Positions 42,959-52,022 of a DNA stretch of 64,000 nt are shown here, one piece after another. The notes under the pieces were generated by a model, which saw only the letters and a list, made by a program, of their open reading frames with translations, did no database searches and was not told where the DNA came from. Positions within the stretch are counted from its first letter, which is position 1. Every line of letters begins with the position of its first letter. A program made the position numbers and the translations under genes. Location: NCBI GenBank assembly GCA_947498505.1, contig CANMKG010000006.1, positions 186,001-250,000 on the forward strand. The letters run 5' to 3'. Source of the stretch: an uncultured Maribacter sp. (GTDB lineage: Bacteria; Bacteroidota; Bacteroidia; Flavobacteriales; Flavobacteriaceae).

Positions 42959-43210
42959 TCATTGGTTATCAGTATTCCTGGTTTCTTTTTCCTGCATTTC
43001 TCGTATTTTTTCATTAGTAAGCATGTAGTCTTTCATTTTTTTTCCTCTACTAGCCATGATTAAAAAAAGAGGCATAGCTACCAAAAAAATACCAACGGTT
43101 CCAGAACCTATAAATTTATGACCAAGTGGAGTTTGTTCTTCTAAAATAGAAAAACCATATAGTATAGAACCTATTGATAATAAGAGTACTATGGTGATTA
43201 GGTATTTCAT
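42959..43210 (-). CDS. Small two-span membrane protein
   Basis: 83 residues. Two membrane segments (about 3-20 and 34-53), then a charged tail (SRGKKMKDYM...MQEKETRNTDNQ) on the cytoplasmic side. Unknown family. Its ATG overlaps the stop of the ClC gene (ATGA at 43207-43210), so it is translated with it and may be an accessory subunit; that is inference. Confidence 0.7.
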   Translation of the reverse strand: MKYLITIVLLLSIGSILYGFSILEEQTPLGHKFIGSGTVGIFLVAMPLFLIMASRGKKMKDYMLTNEKIREMQEKETRNTDNQ

Positions 43211-44991
43211 TTGGTAAAATTAATAAGTTCTCTTCTATATGCTGTTAAAAGTTTGGATTTTGATACAAATCCTAAATATTTTCCATGTTTTATAACGGGT
43301 AAATTCCAAGCACTACTATCCTGAAATTTTTGCATTACCGTTTGCATATTGTCCTTTTCGTAAATTATTTGGTCTGGAGGACGATGCATATAGGTTTCTA
43401 CCGTAGTTTTTTTGTATAATTTAGTATCAAACATAAATTCTCTTATATCATCTAGCAGAACTATGCCCACAAGAACTTGCGCATCATCTACTACAGGAAA
43501 AATGTTTCGGGTAGACTTTGCAACGGATTCATGCAACATATTACCAAGAGTCATTTCAGGGTGAACTTGCTTAAAATTGTCTTCGATTACATCATCAAGT
43601 TGCATTAATGTTAATACCGTTTGGTCTTTATCATGGGTTAATAAAGCACCACTTTGTGCTAATTCTCTTGTATAAATAGTATGGTTAATGGTATTTTTTG
43701 TAATTAAATAGGATATAGAAGCGGTTATCATTAGAGGAACAAAAAGCCCATATCCACCGGTGATTTCAGCAATTAAAAATATAGCAGTAAGTGGAGCATG
43801 AAGCACTCCAGCAATAAGCCCGGCCATCCCTATTAGTGTGAAATTACTTTCAGATACGGAGAAACCTAATCCAATATTGTTGATAATCTTTGCTACTACG
43901 TTTCCTAAGGCACTACCCATTACCATAGTTGGAATAAAAATTCCGCCAGCGCCACCAGCAGCAAGTGTAGTTGTCATTGCAACAGCTTTAAAAATGGTAA
44001 TACCAAAAAGAAGTGCTATTACCACCCAAATGTTATTCATGTAATTGTCAAATGGATTTTTACCAATAGCTTCGGTGTGGTTGCCCTCTAACAAATGATT
44101 TATAAAACCAAAACCTTCACCGTATAAAGGGGGTATTAGATATAGCATTCCTCCTATAAAAATTCCGCCTACTAACAATCTATATTTTGGGCTTTTTAAG
44201 GGTTTAAAAAGCTTAATAATTCTAAAGTACATTTTTGTAAAATAAATAGAGGCAAAAGCTGTACCTACACCTAAAATAATATAGAAGAGCGTGTCTTTTA
44301 CAGCAAAATCCTCTGAAATGGTAAAATTAAAAAGTACCTCGTTCCCAAGAAAAAAATAGGAGGTAAGCACTCCAGATATGGAGGCTAGCAGTAATGGAAG
44401 CATTGAGAGCATGGTTAAATCCATACTAAAAACCTCTACAGCAAAAATGATAGCTGCAATCGGAGATTGAAAAACCGAAGCTATTGCACCAGCAGAGGCA
44501 CAAGCTATGAGTAGCGAACGGGTTTTTGCATTTACATGAAATAGTTTTCCAAAATTAGAGCTTATTGCAGCTCCTGAAGCCACTGCGGGACCAAGTAACC
44601 CAACGGACCCTCCAAAACCAACGGTTAAAGGTGCGGTTATTAGCGAGGTGTATATTTGCTTTGATGGAATTAGTCCTTTGTTTTTAGATAATGAAAACAA
44701 AATATAGGAAATAGCGTGCTGAAGCTTTTCTTTATGAACGTATTTTACGTAGAAAAAAACAAGTGTTAAGCCGACGATAGGAAGTATAAAATAAAGTTGG
44801 TTTCTGGAAATTATGATTCCTTGTTCTAAAGAAGCTTCAATAAAATATGTAATGTTCTTTAATGTAACGGCCGCGAGACCCGCAAGAAAACCAACAATAA
44901 TGCTTAAGTAGTACACAAAAGTTTTATTGGAAATATGTTTGTATCTCCATATAAGGATGCGTTTAAAAAGGCTTTTTTTGTGTTCGGGCAT
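43207..44991 (-). CDS. ClC-type chloride channel or transporter with CBS pair, lacking the gating glutamate
   Basis: 594 residues. About ten to twelve membrane helices to residue 435, then two CBS domains (about 450-515 and 530-585). Anion-site motifs: GFGGSVGLLGP at 125-135 and GAGGIFIPTMVMGS (GIFIP) in the middle. In most ClC proteins the first motif is GxxGREGP or GLEAP with the external gating glutamate; here position 133 is Leu (codon CTT at 44593-44595). That residue couples Cl- to H+ movement, so a glutamate-less protein is expected to act as a passive channel or with altered coupling. Coupled to a small membrane protein downstream by ATGA overlap. Starts 16 bases after the aspS terminator. 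Confidence 0.9.
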   Translation of the reverse strand: MPEHKKSLFKRILIWRYKHISNKTFVYYLSIIVGFLAGLAAVTLKNITYFIEASLEQGIIISRNQLYFILPIVGLTLVFFYVKYVHKEKLQHAISYILFSLSKNKGLIPSKQIYTSLITAPLTVGFGGSVGLLGPAVASGAAISSNFGKLFHVNAKTRSLLIACASAGAIASVFQSPIAAIIFAVEVFSMDLTMLSMLPLLLASISGVLTSYFFLGNEVLFNFTISEDFAVKDTLFYIILGVGTAFASIYFTKMYFRIIKLFKPLKSPKYRLLVGGIFIGGMLYLIPPLYGEGFGFINHLLEGNHTEAIGKNPFDNYMNNIWVVIALLFGITIFKAVAMTTTLAAGGAGGIFIPTMVMGSALGNVVAKIINNIGLGFSVSESNFTLIGMAGLIAGVLHAPLTAIFLIAEITGGYGLFVPLMITASISYLITKNTINHTIYTRELAQSGALLTHDKDQTVLTLMQLDDVIEDNFKQVHPEMTLGNMLHESVAKSTRNIFPVVDDAQVLVGIVLLDDIREFMFDTKLYKKTTVETYMHRPPDQIIYEKDNMQTVMQKFQDSSAWNLPVIKHGKYLGFVSKSKLLTAYRRELINFTK

Positions 44992-45006
44992 TTATATAAA
45001 AGTATT

Positions 45007-45038
45007 AAAAAATCCCACTTATTAAGCGGGATTTTTTT
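45007..45038 (-). terminator. aspS terminator
   Basis: AATCCCACTT and AAGCGGGATT arms around TATT, with one G-U wobble in the minus-strand RNA, then a T-run. Ends about 24 bases after the aspS stop and 16 before the ClC start. Confidence 0.75.
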
Positions 45039-45061
45039 AAATAATACTATACAGTTTGAAT

Positions 45062-46810
45062 TTATAAATCTAATTTAAGATTTAATTCTTTCAATTGTTC
45101 TTCATCAATTGTAGCAGGAGCATCTATCATTACGTCTCTTCCGCTATTGTTTTTAGGAAAAGCAATGAAATCTCGGATAGTTTCTTGTCCTCCTAAAATT
45201 GAAACTAGCCTGTCTAAACCAAAAGCAATACCACCATGTGGAGGAGCGCCATATTCAAAAGCATCCATTAAAAATCCAAATTGCGCTTTTGCCTCTTCCG
45301 GTGTAAACCCCAGATGCTTAAACATTATAGATTGTATTTCTTTATCATGAATACGAATAGAGCCTCCACCAATTTCGTTTCCATTTAAAACTAAATCGTA
45401 GGCATTTGCTTTTACAGCTCCGGGCTCTGTGTCTAATAACTCTAATTGCCCTGGTTTTGGAGAAGTAAAAGGGTGGTGCATTGCATGATAATGCCCAGTT
45501 TCTTCATCTAATTCCAATAACGGAAAGTCTATTACCCATAATGGAGCAAATTCATTAGGGTTTCGTAACTCCAAGCGTTCCGCTAATTCCATACGCAAAG
45601 CACTTAATTGTGCTCTAGTATGATTTGTTTTACCAGAAAGTACACAGATTAAGTCACCTGCTTTTGCCCCCGTTTTTTCTGCCCATTTAGCTAAGTCGTC
45701 TTGGTCATAAAATTTGTCAACAGATGATTTGTATGTACCATCTTCATTGCATTTTACGTATACCATTCCTTTTGCTCCAACTTGAGGTCTTTTAACCCAG
45801 TCAATAAGAGCGTCAATTTGTTTTCTTGTATACGAAGCAGCTCCTGGTACTGCTATTCCAACTACTAATTCAGAAGCATTAAATACGTTAAAATCTTTAT
45901 GTTGTGCAACTTCGTTTAATTCGCCAAACTCCATTCCAAAACGAATATCGGGTTTGTCGTTACCATATTTTTTCATGGCATCGTCAAAAGTCATTCTTGG
46001 AAAATCTCCAGTATCAATGCCCTTAATTTCTTTTAAAAGGTGACGTGTTAAGCCTTCAAAAGCATTTAAGATATCTTCTTGCTCAACAAAGGCCATTTCA
46101 CAATCAATCTGAGTAAACTCAGGTTGTCTATCCGCTCTTAAATCTTCATCTCTAAAACACTTTACAATTTGAAAGTATTTGTCTAAACCACCAACCATAA
46201 GCAATTGCTTAAAAGTTTGCGGAGATTGGGGAAGCGCATAAAATTGTCCTTCATTCATTCTACTAGGAACAACAAAGTCTCTGGCGCCTTCAGGAGTAGA
46301 TTTAATTAGGTACGGAGTCTCAACTTCTATAAATCCTTCTTCCGCTAAATATTTTCGTACCTCAATGGCTACTTTACTTCTAAATATGAGGTTTTCCTTA
46401 ACGGGGTTTCTACGAATGTCAATATAACGGTATTTCATTCGTAAGTCTTCTCCGCCATCCGTATTATCTTCAATAGTAAAAGGAGGAGTTTGCGAGGTAT
46501 TTAATATGGTAAGCTGAGTAACTAAAACTTCAATATCACCAGTTGGAATATTACCATTTTTAGAAGTACGCTCAATAACAGAGCCTTTAACCTGAACAAC
46601 AAATTCTCGACCTAAGCTTTTTGCTTTTTCCAAGAGAGATTTATCAGTACGCTCTTCATCAAATACCAGTTGCGTAATTCCGTAACGATCTCGAAGATCT
46701 ACCCAAACAACAAAACCTTTGTCTCTAGTTTTATGAACCCAGCCAGAAAGTGTTACTTCTTGATCTACATGGGACATTCTTATTTCACCGCAGGTATGAC
46801 TTCTATACAT
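45062..46810 (-). CDS. aspS: Aspartate--tRNA ligase
   Basis: 582 residues. An OB-fold anticodon-binding domain covers 1-105 ([24 protein letters not shown]). Class II motifs: motif 2 [18 protein letters not shown] and motif 3 [14 protein letters not shown]. The inserted GAD domain typical of bacterial AspRS lies at about 290-400. Charges tRNA-Asp. Own promoter and terminator. Confidence 0.97.
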   Translation of the reverse strand: MYRSHTCGEIRMSHVDQEVTLSGWVHKTRDKGFVVWVDLRDRYGITQLVFDEERTDKSLLEKAKSLGREFVVQVKGSVIERTSKNGNIPTGDIEVLVTQLTILNTSQTPPFTIEDNTDGGEDLRMKYRYIDIRRNPVKENLIFRSKVAIEVRKYLAEEGFIEVETPYLIKSTPEGARDFVVPSRMNEGQFYALPQSPQTFKQLLMVGGLDKYFQIVKCFRDEDLRADRQPEFTQIDCEMAFVEQEDILNAFEGLTRHLLKEIKGIDTGDFPRMTFDDAMKKYGNDKPDIRFGMEFGELNEVAQHKDFNVFNASELVVGIAVPGAASYTRKQIDALIDWVKRPQVGAKGMVYVKCNEDGTYKSSVDKFYDQDDLAKWAEKTGAKAGDLICVLSGKTNHTRAQLSALRMELAERLELRNPNEFAPLWVIDFPLLELDEETGHYHAMHHPFTSPKPGQLELLDTEPGAVKANAYDLVLNGNEIGGGSIRIHDKEIQSIMFKHLGFTPEEAKAQFGFLMDAFEYGAPPHGGIAFGLDRLVSILGGQETIRDFIAFPKNNSGRDVMIDAPATIDEEQLKELNLKLDL

Positions 46811-47124
46811 CTAGTTTATTTTAAATGGCAAATGTAAGAAGTATCATGATAAGCTTAAAGTATTGCTGCAATTAATCTCTGGGGATTTGTCTTTGAAAAA
46901 ATAGGTTCTTGAAAGGATAAAAAGCAAAATATATAGATATGATGAATCAGTTTATTTTTAATGTTAACATTGAATTAATATTTAAAATATTGTTTTTCAG
47001 TGTTTTATGTATTCAATGTTAATTTAATGTAAACTAATAGTTAATTTAATATGGTTTGAAAGACAATATTTTGTAACTTAGCAGCGTTAATGTTATGAAA
47101 AGTTTAATTTAAAACAAACATACT
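46811..47124. other. 314-bp intergenic region between aspS and the MORN-like gene
   Basis: Contains the aspS -7 box at 46829-46836. Toward the plus-strand gene, TAACTTAG with a TTG 15-16 bases upstream (about 47054-47085) is a near match to the promoter consensus. The rest is AT-rich, with a run rich in TTAAT repeats at 46960-47050. No RNA gene recognised. Confidence 0.45.
46829..46836 (-). promoter_or_regulatory. -7 box (TACATTTG) before aspS
   Basis: Minus-strand TACATTTG, exact TAnnTTTG, ends 18 bases before ATG 46810. The -33 region (CTTT) is weak. Confidence 0.55.
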
Positions 47125-47475
47125 ATGAAAAATACGATATTAATTATAGCACTTATGTTTTCTTTTGGAGTGTTTGCTCAAGATATAGCCCCAAAATTTG
47201 AAAAAGATGGAGAAATGGTGAAAGCTACCTATTTTCATGAAAATGGAGAAGTCGCCCAAGTTGGTCATTTTTTAAATCAAAAGCTTGAGGGAGAATGGAA
47301 AATGTATAACGAGGCTGGAAAGAAAATTGCAATGGGGTCTTATATTAACGGTGTAAAAACTGGAAAATGGTTCTTTTGGGAAGGCAATGGTCTTAAAGAG
47401 GTAGATTTTTATGACAATGAGATTGCCAATGTTATTCAATGGAATAATTCTGAAGCTGTAGTTTTGAATAAGTAG
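47125..47475 (+). CDS. Secreted MORN/YwqK-like repeat protein
   Basis: 116 residues. Signal peptide MKNTILIIALMFSFGVFAQ, then three MORN-like repeats: ATYFHENGEVAQVGHFLNQK, LEGEWKMYNEAGKKIAMGSYI and KTGKWFFWEGNGLKEVDFYDN. Such proteins are often annotated as YwqK-type antitoxins by similarity; here no toxin gene is near and the signal peptide points to a periplasmic or surface protein, so an antitoxin role is not supported. Own transcript with terminator. Confidence 0.82.
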   Translation: MKNTILIIALMFSFGVFAQDIAPKFEKDGEMVKATYFHENGEVAQVGHFLNQKLEGEWKMYNEAGKKIAMGSYINGVKTGKWFFWEGNGLKEVDFYDNEIANVIQWNNSEAVVLNK

Positions 47476-47493
47476 TAGTATAATTATATATAG

Positions 47494-47530
47494 AAAAACC
47501 CCGAAGTATTTAAATATTTCGGGGTTTTTT
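47494..47530 (+). terminator. Terminator after the MORN-like gene
   Basis: AAAAACCCCGAA (47494-47505) and TTCGGGGTTTTT (47518-47529), loop of 12 that itself can pair; T-run at the end. Confidence 0.88.
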
Positions 47531-47561
47531 GTTTTACGTATTTTGTAAAAGTTCTAGACTT

Positions 47562-48344
47562 TTAGTTTTGAGTAATAGGTTTCTTAGCCGCTGCTGTAAT
47601 ATCATAATTATCGGTTTCAACGAATAACATTAACTGTATTTTTTCATTTTGTTTTACCAGACTAGGTATCCTAATACTACCCTTTCCTTTTTTTGATTGA
47701 ATAGCAATGTATTTTTCGGCAATTACGATGTTACTGTTATTAAGCGTTCTATTTTTATTTTCCCCTTTATTTACTTTAGTTATTCGTTTATCAAGCACCA
47801 AAACAGCTTTAACTTTTTTGTTTTCAGTTAGACCTTCAATTGCATACGTAAATTCTATTTTTTCTCTATTACTAGTAACATTCTCTATATGCAAGTTGTT
47901 AGAGCTCAATTTGCTTTCGTACTTGGCAATTATGTCATATACTTTATTCTTATGAGAACCAACTAAATGTTCCTTACCGTTAACCACTAATTCTGGGGTA
48001 TAGTTGCCACGGTACTTAAATTTATTATTATATAACTTTTGTTTTTTTGCATAGTGCGCTTTGCTGTATGGGTCTTTCCACCCGATATAATTCCAATAAT
48101 CAACATGATATGATAATGCAAAAACTTCCTTTTTATATTCGTTTTTAACCTTTTCTAATATAACATCAGCAGCAGGACAACTGGAACAACCTTGCGAGGT
48201 AAACAATTCGAGTACAATTATTGGTGGATATTTTTTTAATTCAATCTCTGAAGGTTTAATTTTCTTATCATCAGTTTTATATGCATAAGAAACTAAAGCA
48301 ATGTAACTTAGTAATAGAAAAAGGGGCACAGCTATTTTTTTCAT
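47562..48344 (-). CDS. DUF1223 thioredoxin-like secreted protein
   Basis: 260 residues. Signal peptide or anchor (about 5-20), then the DUF1223 domain with VLELFTSQGCSSCPAADVIL, giving a CSSC redox-type motif near residue 55, and FALSYHVDYWNYIGWKDPYS, the family signature. NGKEHLVGSHKNKVY follows. The fold is thioredoxin-like; function is not established, thiol redox activity is plausible. Stands alone on the minus strand. Confidence 0.86.
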   Translation of the reverse strand: MKKIAVPLFLLLSYIALVSYAYKTDDKKIKPSEIELKKYPPIIVLELFTSQGCSSCPAADVILEKVKNEYKKEVFALSYHVDYWNYIGWKDPYSKAHYAKKQKLYNNKFKYRGNYTPELVVNGKEHLVGSHKNKVYDIIAKYESKLSSNNLHIENVTSNREKIEFTYAIEGLTENKKVKAVLVLDKRITKVNKGENKNRTLNNSNIVIAEKYIAIQSKKGKGSIRIPSLVKQNEKIQLMLFVETDNYDITAAAKKPITQN

Positions 48345-48465
48345 AACAAAGAAGTATATATCACAATTAATCGGGGATGTATAATCTAACTTACTAATTG
48401 CCAGTAAATTTTAACCTTTATTATGATTTAGGCTTAAGCAGAGAGGTTTAATGTGTATATAAATA

Positions 48466-48506
48466 AACAAAGCGAACTAGATTATCATAATCTAGCTCGC
48501 TTTGTT
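48466..48506 (-). terminator. Long hairpin upstream of the RND operon end region
   Basis: 19-base arms 48466-48484 and 48488-48506 pair with a single mismatch that is a G-U wobble on the minus strand. It lies 20 bases beyond the stop of the RND pump gene, whose transcript it should end; T-rich sequence follows on the minus strand. Confidence 0.8.
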
Positions 48507-48526
48507 TTGAAAATATTCTAAAGCTG

Positions 48527-51500
48527 TTAAGCAGCGGATTTTAACACTGTTGTTTGTTCAGGTTTTCTTTTGCCACGTAACCAAATTTTTATTCTGTATG
48601 TTATATTAAATAATACAGGAACAATAATTAAGGTTAGGAATGTAGCTACAATTAATCCGAAAATAACGGTCCAGGCTAATGGTCCCCAGAAAATAACATT
48701 GTCACCTCCCATATATATTTTAGGATTAAACTCACTAAACAATGAGAAGAAATCTATGTTTAAACCAATTGCAAGTGGAATTAAGCCAAGTACCGTAGTA
48801 ATAGCAGTTAGTAAAACAGGACGTAACCTTGCTTTACCACCTTTTACTAATATTTTAGTAACCTGTTCTCTAGTTAAAAGATCTTTGTCTTCTAAATCCA
48901 GTTTAACCTTTTTACGGTCTATTAATATTTGGGTATAATCTAGTAATACTACTCCATTGTTAACAACGATACCGGCTAGAGATATAATTCCCATCATTGT
49001 CATCATAATTACAAAAGGCCAGCCAGTTGCCATTAATCCACCAAATACACCTATAAAACTTAAGAAGATGGCAATCATGATAATTAATGGTTTAGAAATA
49101 CCACCAAATTGGAATATTAAAATAAGCATAATTAATCCAAGGCCAGAGAAAAATGCTCCAACCAAAAATGCCATTTGTTTATTTTGTTCTTCGATTTGTC
49201 CAGTATAGTCAATAGCAATATCATCAGCAATGCCTTTATATCCTTTCATTTCTTTCTGAATTTGAGCAACAATTGCAGCAGGATCAGTAAAGCCTGGTGT
49301 AAGACCAGAATATACCGTAACTATTCGTTTATTGTTTTTATGCTTAATGGCGCTAAATCCGGAAGAGTTTCTTTGAGAAGCAACAGCTGAAACAGGAATT
49401 TCTTTAATCTGTCCATTTGCTGGGTCTCTAAAAATTATATTTTGATCAAATAAAGCGTTTAAATCATATCGGTTTTCTGCATTAAAACGAACGTTAATAT
49501 CATAATCTTCTCCGTCTTTTTTGTAAACACCTGCTTTTTCACCAAATAAGGATCTTCGTAATTGTTGACCAACTTGACCAACACCTACGCCAAGCTCCCC
49601 AGATTTTTCACGATCTACAATCACTTGCATGGAAGGCTTGCTTTTGTTTACATCAATTTTTAACTCTTCAATCCCTGGAATATTTTTAGTATTGATGAAG
49701 TTTCTTAAATTCTCCGCTGAGTTAATAAGTTCATTATAATCACTGCCTTCTAACTCTATATTAATAGGGTATCCTGCAGGCGGTCCATTAGCATCTTTTT
49801 CAACAGATATAGCCACACCAGGGTATATTCCTGTTAATGCTTTTTGAATTTCGCCACGTAACTCTTCGGTATCTAATCCATTTCTATATTTGTATTCCCT
49901 CATAGAGATGGTTACTTTACCTCGGTGCGGTAGCTCTGCTGCTGACCCACCATCGGTAAACGGATTTCCAGCTCCTTCACCTACCATTGATATGGCGGAC
50001 TCAACCAAATAATTTTCTTTGCCGTTTACGTATTTATCTTGGCTAATTACATCATAAACACGTTGCTCTATGGCTTTTGTAATTTGATTTGTTTTTTCAA
50101 TAGATGTTCCTTGAGGATATTCTATGTAAGCATAAATTTCATTTGGTGTGTTGTCTGGGAAAAATTCAATTTTTGTTCTACCACTTCCATAAGACATTCC
50201 AAACAACATGAAAACAACAATTAAAGTAAATACTGTGATACCAAAATACCAATAAACATTTCTACCTCTTAAGGCATGTTGTATTCTTCTTTCATACCAA
50301 TTTTCCAAACGAACCATGGTGTTTTTTTGGAAATGTAATGCCCATCTTTTAAGCGCGTATTTGTATACCCAGAACATTATTGCAGTAACAATCATTACGG
50401 AACCTAAACCACGCATTTGACCACCTACAATAAGTATAAAAGCACCAAACCCACCGAGTATTATACTCAACCGAATTAATTGTTTTTTAGTAAGGACTTT
50501 TTCGCCAACTTCCATAAACTGAGACACTAACATGGAGTTCATGAAAATTGCAACAAAGAGTGATGAGCCAAGAACTACTGATAATGTAATTGGGAAAAAT
50601 TTCATGAATTGTCCCATAATACCAGGCCAAAGACCTAACGGTACAAAGGCTGCTACTGTGGTCAGCGTAGAAATTATAATAGGAAAAGCGATTTCACCAA
50701 TACCTTTTTTGGCTGCTTCGGTACGAGTCATACCTTCAGACATTAAACGATAAACGTTTTCTACAACTACAATACCATTATCCACGAGCATACCAAGTCC
50801 CATAATCATTCCAAAAAGAATCATAGTGTTTAAGGTATATCCCATTAAAGATAAAATCATGAATGACATGAACATTGACATTGGAATGGCGAATCCAACA
50901 AATAAGGCATTACGGAATCCTAAGAAAAACATCAAAACGGTTACAACCAATATAATTCCGAAGATGATATTATTTACTAAGTCATCAACTTGATTTAATG
51001 TTCTACTAGAAGAATCGTTTACTATTGATAAGTTGAGATCCGCTGGATAATAATTTTTTTCGGCTATTTTTACCAGCTCTCTAATCTTGGTTGTAGCCTC
51101 AATCATGTTTTTACCTGAACGTTTTTTAACGTCAAGCATCACAACATTTTCTCCATATTCTCTGGCAAAAGTTGTTTTGTCTTCTTCACCAAAAGAAACT
51201 TCTGCGATATCTCTAAGATATACAGCGCCACTTTCAGACTTCACGACAAATTCGTTTAGTTCCCTAGGATCATCAATTTCTCCTAAAATTCTAATAGTTC
51301 TACGCTGCTCTTTAGTTTTAATGTTTCCAGCAGACATCGTCATGTTGCCATTGCTGATTGCCCCAAGAACATCTTGAAAACTTACTTTTGCAGCCATCAT
51401 CTTATGAATATCCACAGCAACCTCTACTTCTCTCTCTTGCGCACCACGAATGTCTACTTGCTTAACTTCTGGGAGGTTTTCAATTTTATCTTCTAGATAT

Positions 51501-52021
51501 TCAGCAAATTCTTTTAATTTTTCCACAGGATAATCACCAGTGAAATTAACGTTCATAATAGGGAAAGACTCTGAGAGGTTTAAATCAAAAACATTAGGTT
51601 CAACCTTTGCACCATTAAATGTAGGCCAGTCTTCACTGGCTTTTTCTCCATCTACTTCATCTTTAACCTTTTGTTTAGCCTGCTCAACGGTAAGTTCTTC
51701 ATCAAACTCAACAGTTATTATAGCATAATCTTCTTGTGAGGTTGAGGTAACTTTTACAACGTTACTTAGGTTTTTTAATTTGTCCTCAAGAGGATCTGTA
51801 ATTAAACGTTCTATATCCTCGGCAGTATTTCCTGGGTAAGGAGTACTAACATATATTTTAGTTTCTACAATCTCTGGAAAATCTTCTCTGGGCATAGCAA
51901 AATAGGATTTTAGTCCTACCCACAAGAAAATAGCTATCATAACATAGATAACCGATGGATTGTCTATGGCCCAAGAGGATAGCCGAAACTCTTTATTTGC
52001 GTTTTTTTTCTGCTTACTCAT
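48527..52021 (-). CDS. RND efflux pump, inner-membrane permease
   Basis: 1164 residues, the size of AcrB-like pumps plus about 100. Twelve membrane segments; the two large periplasmic loops are present (about 45-335 and 630-930). Proton-relay region in segment 4 reads GMLVDNGIVVVENV: Asp is kept, but the second Asp of AcrB (DD) is Asn, and segment 10 reads GIVVNNGVVLLDY where AcrB has Lys. This NN-type relay is found in SwrC-like and many Bacteroidetes pumps. The final gene of the operon tetR-tolC-adaptor-pump; gap to the adaptor gene is one base. Substrate unknown. Confidence 0.95.
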   Translation of the reverse strand: MSKQKKNANKEFRLSSWAIDNPSVIYVMIAIFLWVGLKSYFAMPREDFPEIVETKIYVSTPYPGNTAEDIERLITDPLEDKLKNLSNVVKVTSTSQEDYAIITVEFDEELTVEQAKQKVKDEVDGEKASEDWPTFNGAKVEPNVFDLNLSESFPIMNVNFTGDYPVEKLKEFAEYLEDKIENLPEVKQVDIRGAQEREVEVAVDIHKMMAAKVSFQDVLGAISNGNMTMSAGNIKTKEQRRTIRILGEIDDPRELNEFVVKSESGAVYLRDIAEVSFGEEDKTTFAREYGENVVMLDVKKRSGKNMIEATTKIRELVKIAEKNYYPADLNLSIVNDSSSRTLNQVDDLVNNIIFGIILVVTVLMFFLGFRNALFVGFAIPMSMFMSFMILSLMGYTLNTMILFGMIMGLGMLVDNGIVVVENVYRLMSEGMTRTEAAKKGIGEIAFPIIISTLTTVAAFVPLGLWPGIMGQFMKFFPITLSVVLGSSLFVAIFMNSMLVSQFMEVGEKVLTKKQLIRLSIILGGFGAFILIVGGQMRGLGSVMIVTAIMFWVYKYALKRWALHFQKNTMVRLENWYERRIQHALRGRNVYWYFGITVFTLIVVFMLFGMSYGSGRTKIEFFPDNTPNEIYAYIEYPQGTSIEKTNQITKAIEQRVYDVISQDKYVNGKENYLVESAISMVGEGAGNPFTDGGSAAELPHRGKVTISMREYKYRNGLDTEELRGEIQKALTGIYPGVAISVEKDANGPPAGYPINIELEGSDYNELINSAENLRNFINTKNIPGIEELKIDVNKSKPSMQVIVDREKSGELGVGVGQVGQQLRRSLFGEKAGVYKKDGEDYDINVRFNAENRYDLNALFDQNIIFRDPANGQIKEIPVSAVASQRNSSGFSAIKHKNNKRIVTVYSGLTPGFTDPAAIVAQIQKEMKGYKGIADDIAIDYTGQIEEQNKQMAFLVGAFFSGLGLIMLILIFQFGGISKPLIIMIAIFLSFIGVFGGLMATGWPFVIMMTMMGIISLAGIVVNNGVVLLDYTQILIDRKKVKLDLEDKDLLTREQVTKILVKGGKARLRPVLLTAITTVLGLIPLAIGLNIDFFSLFSEFNPKIYMGGDNVIFWGPLAWTVIFGLIVATFLTLIIVPVLFNITYRIKIWLRGKRKPEQTTVLKSAA

Positions 52022-52022
52022 G

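Noticed and set aside
47125-47475. Antitoxin of a toxin-antitoxin pair (YwqK similarity)
   Set aside because: There is a signal peptide and no toxin gene nearby; a secreted MORN-repeat protein is the better reading.
48570-48938. 122-codon plus-strand frame
   Set aside because: Antisense to the 3' end of the RND pump gene.
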